Origin: Cinclus cinclus
Lineage: Eukaryota > Chordata > Aves > Passeriformes > Cinclidae
DNA: 64,000 nt
Reading direction: 5' to 3'
Assembly (NCBI RefSeq): GCF_963662255.1
Contig: NC_085071.1
Coordinates: forward strand, 4,738,701-4,802,700
Notes under the pieces: model-generated
What the model saw: only the letters and a program-made list of their open reading frames with translations
Told to the model about the DNA's origin: nothing
The model's database searches: none
Shown: one piece after another, positions 55,291 through 64,000 of the stretch
How the letters are laid out: each line of letters opens with the position of its first letter
Numbering within the stretch: the stretch's first letter is position 1
Program-made: the position numbers and the translations under genes

Positions 55291-58200
55291 TCCACTCTAG
55301 GGTTGCTCCCATAAGAAAGAAAAGCTCTTCCAGGTTTTTCTTTCCTACAGCACTGTGAATGCAGGTTGGCATTTTGAAAAGAAATTGAAAAGTTCCCACT
55401 CCTCTTTGAAAGCCCCTCTGAGTCCTGTCCTGTGGATGCACAGAGGCCTGGAAAATGAAAGTTCTCAGGACATGGTCCATTCAGAACCCAAGGCAGGGGG
55501 GTTTCTGGAGCAAATTCTCTCTCCCTGAAAGCAGCAGCAGCTCCAGCCCAGCTGCTCCAGCCTTGCAGCTGAGGTGATCAGTAAGAAAATGGGGCCTGGG
55601 CTCCATCCCTGGTGCTTCCTGAAGCGAACCCAGCTGTGACCTGGAGATGGTCTCGGTTCGTGCCCTGCCTTGGAGCTGTGCCCTGCCACCTGATTGCCTG
55701 CTCAGGCTGCAAACTGCACTTTGAGGGGCTGCTCCTGCCTCTGCACAGAGCAATCCCAGCTGCAGCCTTCAGATAATGAAGCACTACAGAGAAATATCAG
55801 CACTAAATGGTCCCAGAAGGTGTTTACTCCTCCAGGCCAATGATGCTGCTCTGTACAAGCATGTCTGGCTTAAATGGAGATACTGGGACACCTCTGCTGT
55901 GCTGTGGGGAGGGAAACCCACGGATTGCAGTCAGGTTCAGCCTGATCCCAATCAGAGGAGTCATTAAGAACTGGAATATTTCAATAAACCCCAAAACCTC
56001 AAGGAATAAATGTTCCCGATGTATTTAACGGCGCTCCAGCCTCCGGTGTGTGTGTAAAGAGCAAGGCAATTAGTAAGGTATATTTAGCATGCCAGGCTGA
56101 GGTGTGCAGCTCCCACAGCAGCTGAAACACAGCAATTGAAATACCATTTATCATAAAGATCAGCCTGCCTGAGCTGGGGCTGCTGCTCTTCTCACCTGGG
56201 AGCGCCCGCTCACTGTCTCACCTGTCCCTCCTACAGTCCCAGGTCAGGGCTCTGGTGGTGGCTGTAGCTCTGACAGGAGAGTTTGGTGCTGTTGGACACC
56301 CAAGGTGGCCTGGGGGACCCCACTGAGACCTCGTGGGCTGTTCCCTGGCTTGTGCTGCAAATATGAAATGAGCAGATGGTGCTTTTCCCCCACTACTGCT
56401 CAGTCCCCACCCAGATTCAAAACCAAGGGAAGGAGAGGCCTTTTCTAAAATAAAAAAGGAAATAAGAAATAGAAAGTAAGTTCTCCAAGTTATAGGATGC
56501 CATGGACGCACAATTTTTCATGGTCTTATAAACCAGCTTGCTAAATCTGTAGAACACAAGTCCTACAAAGAAAACAGACTCACAAAGCTCATCATAATCC
56601 CAACGTTCACGGCCAGATACCTGAATAGACAATAAATCCACAACACCTTTAAACAGCTGTGAAACCTGAATAAATCTTTGATTTCCACACTAGCTGTTCC
56701 ATGACATCCCAGAAAACATTGGCCACCCAGAATGCAGGGTCCTGTCTCCCAGTAGAATGTGACTTTTCCAAGCATTAAAAAGATTTAAAATGGTGTCAAA
56801 TATTTGTGCAGAGAACAAGGACGGGCAGAGTTACTGATTGGAACAATAAATGCTTGGGATGAGATGGAAAACTTCACATTTCAGTGTTGAAAAGATGTTT
56901 TGAGTACAAAGGGAGAAAGCAAGGCCTCCTTGATTGAGTTACCCCCTACTTGGGTTGGGAGCAGGATCAGGAAGGATGGGAGGTTTGGATCAGGAGGAAC
57001 AATTAGATGAGCACCTTTTTTTTCTGGAAAGATCCCACTTTTTCCCTCAGAAGTAATGATGCCAATTGTCCCCCAAAGTCAGAAATCCCCCTGCTCTGAG
57101 TCAGGCAGAAACACCACATCCATGCCAGGGAGGGGACACAGCCAGCAACCTGAGCCCAAACCCCTTCAGGGCTGTTCACAACAGCTATTTTTTTTAACTT
57201 TTGGTAATTAAATCCCCTCAGTTTTTATGAGAGCCACTCAAAAGCCCAGCAGTGGGGACTGCAGCTGGCTTTGAACAGATGAAATGTTTTCCCTGCCTTT
57301 GAACACACTCACTGCCTGTTCCCAGCCTGTGGCCACCCAGTTTGCCCCGAGGTGCCTGGCACTGGAGTCTCCAGGATAAAAGGAGCTGGTTGGAAGTGGA
57401 ATTAGTATCCTGCATGGAAGGCTGTACTGCAGATGGAATCAAAAGAGGAAATAAAGACCTGAGCTAAGCAAAATCTGCACGTAGATAATTAGTTAAACTT
57501 CCGAGTCCTGACATTAAGCTTTTGGAAGCAGAACATTTGGGAATCACGTAGGGGTTCTGTCCTGCCAAGCAAAGGTTTGGGGGACAGGTCTTGTGTGGGG
57601 TTGTTTATTGTGATTTTAGAAGTGTCTGCAGGACCTTGGGTATAACTGTGGGGTGACCTGTCCTTGAGGCAGCACCAATAACAAGGGAGGGGGACCTGCT
57701 CTTGGTGGAGAAGGTGGAAATGCCCCAATCCTGTTTTTCCTGCTGGCACTTGCACACCCCAGCCCCTGCAGCAGGATTTGGTGAGCCTGGCACCTGCTGG
57801 CATGCTCCAAAACGTGATCCCCAGCCACCTAAAGGGACCCACCAGGGACCCTCTTTCCAAGAAACTTCTGGGAACAAACATTTATGGCTCTCAGGCTTCA
57901 GGAGCTGCAGACCCAGCCAACACTCACAAACGCTTCCCCTCCCCCTGGAAATACTTTCCCCAACTCTCCCCTGCACAAACAAACACTCATTTTCCTCACG
58001 ATAAAATCAGCCCCAGGCTGTGGAAGCTCAGTGCTGACCTCAGCTCTCTTCTCCCCAGGATTTGACAAAACTGTGAGAGCTCCTGATATTCTGGAACCAA
58101 ACATCTGTTTCCTCTGGAGCAGCTGCCACCTGGCCAAGGCAGCCGGAGCCAGAGCTCTCCTGAGCAGAGCATTACCTGCCTGTGGAGAATGCAGCCCCTC

Positions 58201-58769
58201 CACAGGGACACCTGGCACTGCCACGGCCCCTGAAGTGACTGGCAAACGCCACAGCAGGAGGAGGTGCTTTTTGGAGGGAGGCAGGCTGTGGTGTGGGGAT
58301 GGTTTCCCCTGGCAAGGTCTGGGAAGAGCCTGAGGAGGCTCCAGCCTCCCTTTGCTGCTGCGGAGAGGGGCAGGTGAGCTGCTGGGACACCTCGGGGACA
58401 CCTCTGGGGTGGGTGATGGTGGTGGGCAGCTCTCCTGAGCCCTGGTACCTCTCCAGAGGGATCGCTGCCACTGCACCCCTTCATTCATTCCCTGCTCCTC
58501 GTGTCCCTGGAGCCAGGATCCCAGCAGGATGCGTCCCCTGGCACGTTCCTGCCCACGGGCATCTCGCTGAGGAGTTTAGTCAGGATGTGTCCCCGGGAGC
58601 CAGACAGACACTGACTCAGGGCTGAGTCACTCCAGGGAGGGTTTATTCCCTGCCTTTCACTCTCCCCACTGATCCTGCTGCTCATGAGGAGCCGGGATCA
58701 GCCCTCATGAACATTCCCAGCCCAGCTGAGCGTCACATCTTCCACCCAACACAAGTGACTCCCCACATT
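55291..58769. other. Unique noncoding sequence
   Basis: No gene is recognised in 3.5 kb. 56000-56165 has conserved-element texture (listed separately). The overlapping frames on both strands at 57484-58488 (up to 196 codons) are mutually exclusive and lack domains. Confidence 0.5.
56000..56165. promoter_or_regulatory. Candidate conserved noncoding element
   Basis: Non-repetitive AT-rich DNA with GTATTTAACGGCGCTCC, GGCAATTAGTAAGG, GTATATTTAGCATGCC and TTTATCATAAAGATC. The mix of homeodomain, MEF2-like and GATA/TCF-like words is suggestive only. Confidence 0.22.
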
Positions 58770-58985
58770 TACAAGGGCATGGGGTGACAGGACAAAGGGG
58801 GAAGGCTTCATACTGAGAGGAGGTTGAGATGAGACATTAGGAAAAAAATTCTTCCCAGTGAGGCTGTGGCTGCTCCATTCCTGGAAGTGTCCAAGGACAG
58901 GCTTGGAGCAGCCTGGGACAGTGGTGGGGTCAACTTTAAGGTCCTTCCAACCCACACCATTCCATGATTTTCTGTCTCTGTGATA
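58770..58985 (+). mobile_element. CR1 LINE 3' fragment with internal deletion
   Basis: ACAAGGGCATGGGGTGACAG, GAGATGAGACATTAGG and TTCTTCCCAGTGAGG jump directly to GCTGTGGCTGCTCCATTCC, so the usual GGCCCTGGCACAGGGTGCCCAGA block (about 35 bp) is missing. The GTGTCCCTGCCCATGGCAGGG block is also shortened. The end AAGGTCCTTCCAACCCACACC with ATTCCATGATT is present. Confidence 0.92.
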
Positions 58986-61789
58986 ACTGATCAGCAGCAA
59001 TGAAAGGAAAGAGACCATTTGGATTATAGGAATTAAATCTTTAGAAAGGGATAAGATAAGAAAAAGGAAAAAAATTGAAAAGATATCGACTATTCTGAAG
59101 CAAACAAAAGCCCCTATAGATCAAACAAACAATACAGCCCAAACTTCTCCTTACAGTGCTCTGACAGATAAACAGCAGCCTCCAATAATTAATTGTGTCC
59201 TGGCACAGCTGAATGAGCCACCATATGGGAGTGGCGACAAAACAACCTCTGTTTTTTGGTGGCAAATTGTGCAAATTGTCGAGTCTGTCTAGAGCTGAGA
59301 ACTGACACAGCTCACGCCTCCTGCTCTCATAGCAGAGCAGATCTGTGAGGGACAGGGGTTTTGGGGGCACTGGAAATCACTCCAGGTAGAATTTGGGGTT
59401 TGATGAAGGTGAGGATTCAGACACGGAGAGGATGCTGCTGGGGGAAGCCCATGAGCTGTGGTCACCTCACTGAGGCTGCAGTGATGGCTTTGTCACCCTC
59501 AGAGCCAAGGAGGAGGTGGCAGCATGGCCACAGGGGAAGAGACTTGAAGGAGCACTGCAAAGGATCCAAAGGAATGGACTTTGCAGGGCTGGTGGCAGAG
59601 CAGGAGCTGCAGGAAGGAGAGGGAACATCAGCCCAGCTCAATCCTTGCACTGACTTTCTGATTCTCCACGAGCACTGAATTTACTCATTTTATTTTCTCT
59701 GGAGGTATCCATTAATAATTGCACGTGAAATGGCTGAGGAAAAATGATACAGCAAAGCCAAGGAAGTATCTTGGAGATGGTCCAGCCTGGCAGAGCTGAG
59801 ATGCAAATGTGGAATGACTCTTGCAGGGTTGGGTTGGACATAAATCCACAATAGCTCAATTAAAGCTGCTCCCAGTTCACAGCACAGACAGGGAGCCATG
59901 CTCCAGTCCTGGGACTGATCTTGAATTTTACCCTGAATAAAAGACAGGCCCTTGGAGAACAAAGTCCTCTGAAATCCTGGCACTCTGTCCCTCCACTTCA
60001 CGCTCACAGCTCTCCCCTCCTCTGCATTTTCATTTCAAATGAGACAAAGCACCACTGTCAATTTGGCAGCCAATGATGCCCTTAAAGCCACCTGCCCCTG
60101 GCTCCATCCCTCAGCCTCAGCAGCAGGCAGGACCACACACTCCTGGAGCTGCAATTAGGGGGAAAGAAGGGGGAAAATGCTGGAGTGGGAGTGCTCAACC
60201 TTCCCCTGGAGCCTCCTTGGCTAAAGGTCACTTGGGAGCAGACAAAGAGGCTCTCACTGACCCCCAGAAATGCTATCCCCAATGCGAGGGCAGGGTAGGA
60301 CAGGTTTAATGGGCAGGTGATTCACCAGTGCAGTCTCTCTGTAATGAATTCCTTCTAACTCCCAGTCTCTTCCCTCCAGGAATCCCCCAAACACCTTTAA
60401 ATTAAAAGTGCCATAATCTACTCGCCTTCTGCTGCCTCTTAAACTTGATTTCCTCCTGAGTGCTTTGCAGCCATGACATTTTCATGGCACTGCTTGTTCC
60501 TTTTGCTTGGATCACCTTGGGATGAGGAGCCACGGGCCCCTGTCACTGCTCCCTCCCCTCAAGGTCCTGACAAGGATTGCTTTTGAATTCCCTGCCTTTT
60601 TTCCATAGCTCAAAGACACAGAAACTGCTGTCAGGGACTGGCACATTCCCATCTATCCTAAGCATCGTTGGAGTTTATGGGCTCACTGTACAGGAAGAAA
60701 TTAGGTAATAATAAAAAATACACACTAAAAATACTCGGCCGTAAGAAAAATTGATCCTGCCCTATGGGATATTTTAGTGCCTCATTATGGCACCCTGACC
60801 TCACAGAATGGCTTCAGTGACAGCAGAGGGTTTTTAAATAAACCAGTGGGAACTTGCAGGCTCCAGGTCCATGAATCCTGGTTCCCCACTGACTTCCAAC
60901 CCAGTTCCCACACCGTGCTCAGCAGCCCTTCCTTCTGCAAAGGTGTTTCCCATCCCACAGGAACTTCCAAGAACAGGAAAACAAAATGTTTTCTTTGGTC
61001 CTTCTTTCGAAAGGGGTCAGGGAGAGGATGACAGAAGACAGAGCTGTGAATCCAGTGCCAATGGGAATGTCTAAACATGATTTAGGAAGAGAAGTGCATG
61101 GGTTCAGGTCACGGAGGAGGGACTACGCTGAATTTTAGCCCTGGTATTTGTTAGTCTTTCCACCCAGGTCAGTCAGTGCCCGGTGAAATCACAGCTCTTT
61201 TGGCACAGTCCCCTTGTCCTTCCTCACATCTTTAGTGACAATGGCAGCACAGGACTCCTGGAAAACACAAACTCTGGCTCTGCAGAGCACTCCAAACCTC
61301 TGGCTCTCCATCCCAGCCCAGCAGGGACCCAGACCTCTTGTTTGGCTCAGATAATCCAAGGTGCCTACTCCAGCTCTACACCTAATGTGGCATGTGTCTC
61401 CAGGAGATTATTTGAAGTGGTTATTTCTATTCCTGGAACCTTCAAAGGCAGAGTTATTAAGTGTATTTAAAAGGAAGAACGGGCCCAGATAAAGCGGGGA
61501 TGTAATTAGTTACAAGCTACTGTACTTTGATGACAAAGCAGCATTTCTGTGGAGCAGCAGCTCGGTGGGGTGTGCTAATTACTGATAGCAGTCACAGCCG
61601 GGGGAAGCCTGACACTCCTCTGATAAAGCAGAGCTGTCCACAACACCACGGGCTGGGCTTAACTCAAACTGGGGTTTGAGCCAAAGCCTGGACTCGGTAA
61701 AATTCAGCACACGTTGGAAAGGGCAGAGGGGAATAAACCCCAGAATTTCAGTGTAGTTGGAGGCCATGTTGCAGCCCAGGATCCTTGAG
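58986..61789. other. Unique noncoding sequence
   Basis: No exon is recognised. AT-rich 59040-59200 and 60680-60780. 61445-61605 has conserved-element texture, with GTAATTAGTTACAAGC, CTTTGATGACAAAGCAG and GCTAATTACTGATAGC motifs. Confidence 0.5.
61445..61605. promoter_or_regulatory. Candidate conserved noncoding element
   Basis: A cluster of TAATTA-type cores and a CTTTGATGACAAAG near-palindrome that could bind TCF/SOX factors lies in repeat-free DNA. Regulatory function is inferred from composition only. Confidence 0.25.
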
Positions 61790-62158
61790 GAGAGAGACAC
61801 CAAGGTGATCACAGGGATGGAGCAGCTCTCCCTTGAGGAAAGGATGGCAGAGAGGAAAGGCTGGGACTGTTCAGCCTGGAGAAAAGAAGGCTCCAAAGTG
61901 ATCTAACTGTGACTTCCAGGACCTGAAGGAGCCAACAAGAAACATGGAGAGAGACAATTCACAAGGGCTTGGAGTGACAGGACACAGGGAATGGATTTCC
62001 ACTGCCAGAGAGTGGTTTAGGTGGGATTTTGGGAATTCTTTCCTGTGAGGGTGGGGAGGTCCTGGCACAGGGTGCCCAGAGAAGCTGTGGCTGCCCCTGG
62101 ATCCCTGGAAGTGTCCAAGGCCAGGCTGGATGGGGCTTGGAGCAGCCTGGGAGGGGCT
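61790..62158 (+). mobile_element. CR1 LINE fragment whose 3' terminus is replaced by a minisatellite
   Basis: AGAGAGACACCAAGGTGATC, GAGGAAAGGATGGCAGAGAG, GTTCAGCCTGGAGAAAAGAA, GACAATTCACAAGGGC, CTGGCACAGGGTGCCCAGAG and GGCTGGATGGGGCTTGGAG are collinear and little diverged. After GAGCAGCCTGGGA the normal end (GTGGAAGGTGTCC...AAGGTCCCTTCC) is absent and a tandem array begins at once. Confidence 0.93.
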
Positions 62159-62391
62159 GGGCTTTACCTCTGGGATTTACCTCTGGGTTTTACCAGCCTG
62201 GGCTTTACCTCTGGGCTTTACCTCTGGGCTTTACCAGCCTGGGATTTACCTCTGGGATTTACCTCTGGGCTTTACCTCTGGGCTTTACCAGCCTGGGATT
62301 TACCAGCCTGGGCTTTATCTCTGGGATTTACCAGCCTGGGCTTTACCTCTGGGCTTTATCTCTGGGATTTACCAGCCTGGGATTTACATCA
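62159..62391. repeat. 13/15-bp minisatellite abutting CR1
   Basis: Seventeen units of two lengths, GGGCTTTACCTCT (13 bp) and GGGCTTTACCAGCCT (15 bp), each with GGGATTTAC variants, alternate irregularly. The AGCCTGGG joint within 15-bp units equals the last CR1 bases before the array (GCAGCCTGGG), so the array may have been seeded by CR1 sequence. GFTSG-type frames of 121-127 codons in all plus frames are artefacts. Confidence 0.96.
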
Positions 62392-64000
62392 AGGTTAACT
62401 CAGCCTCGCTGATGTCAGGAGGAGCTTTCAGAGACCTGAGTTTGGCTCTGCCCCTAAATCAAACCATGTTACTTGGCCCACGAGAAGATCAATGACGAAT
62501 TGTAGAGAGGTGGGAAAGGGCTGGATCTGTGCAGAGAGAGATGAGCTGCTGGCAGGAGGCACAGGAGGATTTTGGGGTAGGGGTGGATGCAGAAACAAGT
62601 AATTAAGGTCAGTTTTAAAGATGGTTTGATGAACTGCAGAGGTGCTGAGGAGCTGGGGGACACGGAGGTGGCTGGAGGGGGAGACATGAGCCAGAGGCAG
62701 CAACACCCTGAGGGGGCTCAGCTCTGCTCCTCGAGCTCCTGGGAGCACTGCAGAGCAAAGTGTGACTGTCTGTCACCATGCGAGTGCCATGCCTGTCACC
62801 AGGAGAGTCTGTCACAGCGAGAGTGGTGTCCCCGTGGCACAGGAGCTCACAGCAGCCTGGCAGAGCCACCAGAACAGCCAAACCCAGCCACGAGCTCACC
62901 TGGACAGGGGACAGAAGAGCAGAACCTCCCCAAGGCCTTTCCCTTGCAGACACCCAAATATCAGACACGAGGAACAGCCACTGCTCACCTGGAAGCCAGC
63001 TGTGTGTTAAGGGGGAGGACAGCTGTGCCAGGGGTTTTGATGAACCAAGGAATAAAAATCCCCCAAACTCCACTAAACCAAAATATCAAAGCAGCCCTGT
63101 CAGGATTGATGGGATCACAGTTCCCAGCAGGGTGTCTCTGCTCCCCAGGCTAACGACCCTGGAGTGATAAAATGAAATTATCTCTCTATTCTGATACTGG
63201 GGTGACTTTTTCCACTTATCAAAGTGATGGGCTTTCATTGCAGTTTTGATAGGTTGGAGTTGTTTGGTCTCTCTTGGAGGACCTGAAGGTCTAAGGGCTG
63301 CCTTATAACTCAATTTTTTGTCTTCAGAGTCCACCTTCTTCCTTCAAGGAGCTGCCTCCTCTTAAATCCAATTCCCAACGCCAGCAGGTGGCGGCTGAAC
63401 GGCCATTCTGCAAACACTGAGGTGCAAATCCTTTCACCCAAGAGACATTTAAAGCCAAAACCATGAGCTGAAGGGACACAGGAGAGATCCATGGCTCCCA
63501 GTGCCAATGCACTGGTTCCTAATCAAGGAACTCTCTTTCCAAGGGACAGATGAGCCATGGAAGTGCAGTGTCCACAGGCAGACAGGAAAATCCAAACCCA
63601 AGACATCATCTCCCTATCACATCCCCCTCAAAATGCAGCTTTGCCACCCTAAAGTCAGGTGACACAATTTCCACACAGTGTACCTGAGGAGCAGAGCTCC
63701 AGGACTGAAATTAGGACAGAAATGGGAACTTCCACGGGCACCAGAACTTGGAATTTCACCTGAGGATCACTTGCGTGGACCAAAGCCTGTTGATTGTGTT
63801 GCTTCCTCCACCATTCACACATTTCCAGGAAGGTAAATTGTTCAAAATGCCTTTCTGAGTTCCTTAAATGCAATTATCTCCTTCCAGACTCTGTTCCTAC
63901 AGGATTTGTATTGTTTCTACCCCTGACCTGAAGAGCTGACAACAAATGTCTTGACACTGGGGCCCCTCAGCCACAGACAGGAAAATTTCTCTTGCCACCC
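62392..64000. other. Unique noncoding sequence
   Basis: No gene is recognised. The frames at 62587-63153 (plus, 188 codons) and 62615-63073 (minus, 152 codons) overlap and have no domain. A CTCF-like motif is at 63381-63395. Confidence 0.5.
63381..63395 (+). promoter_or_regulatory. CTCF-like binding motif
   Basis: CCAGCAGGTGGCGGC fits the vertebrate CTCF core pattern CCASYAGRKGGCRS at all 14 positions as I read it. CTCF acts as an insulator and loop anchor. Single motifs of this quality also occur by chance, and occupancy cannot be judged from sequence. Confidence 0.45.

Noticed and set aside
57898..58488. 196-codon minus frame overlapping a 149-codon plus frame
   Set aside because: The frames overlap on opposite strands, have no recognisable domain, and the composition is typical of GC-rich noncoding DNA.

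Overview
The window is vertebrate nuclear DNA, most likely from a bird and plausibly a passerine. At least twenty fragments of the avian CR1 LINE are recognisable, nearly all from its 3' end. Their diagnostic end reads AAGGTCCCTTCCAACC followed by ATTCTATGATT-like octamers, or the reverse complement. I found no prokaryotic features: no dense gene packing, no ribosome-binding sites and no operons. I also found no convincing protein-coding exon, tRNA, rRNA or other structured RNA gene. The long open frames that exist are chance frames, CR1 translations, or frames kept open by tandem repeats. The sequence reads as an intron or gene desert. Family calls rest on recognition by eye, with no database search.

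Layout. 0-10 kb: mostly unique sequence, one plus-strand CR1 at 772-1150, two small CpG-dense patches and a possible ancient SINE tail. 10-28.5 kb: a CR1-rich stretch, nearly all copies on the minus strand, with a 0.42 kb GGGACA-type minisatellite at 10.9 kb and a composite CR1-minisatellite-CR1 block at 27.6-28.5 kb. A 386-codon open frame from ATG, of unknown meaning, lies at 14.5-15.7 kb. 28.5-37.4 kb: mostly unique, with AT-rich stretches that resemble conserved noncoding elements, two short CR1 tails and a decayed MIR-like SINE. 37.4-38.4 kb: a 1 kb minisatellite of about 60 units of 17 bp with higher-order structure. 38.4-51.7 kb: mostly unique, with an old CR1 at 41.7 kb, a younger CR1 at 46.3 kb and a CR1 tail at 49.9 kb. 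51.7-53.6 kb: a perfect (TTTCC)43 microsatellite, then a second composite CR1-minisatellite-CR1 block. 53.6-64 kb: three plus-strand CR1 copies, the last running directly into a 13/15-bp minisatellite at 62.16 kb, then unique sequence with a CTCF-like motif at 63.38 kb.

The most notable signal links the two composite blocks. About 283 bp of CR1 plus minisatellite start (27630-27912 and 52675-52957) match base for base over a 25,045-bp offset, while both flanks, still within the same element, are clearly diverged. This suggests recent gene conversion, a partial duplication, or an assembly artefact. Together with the 62.16 kb array it also suggests that CR1 3' sequence repeatedly seeds minisatellites here. 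I saw no gene system, defence system or pathway, and claim none.
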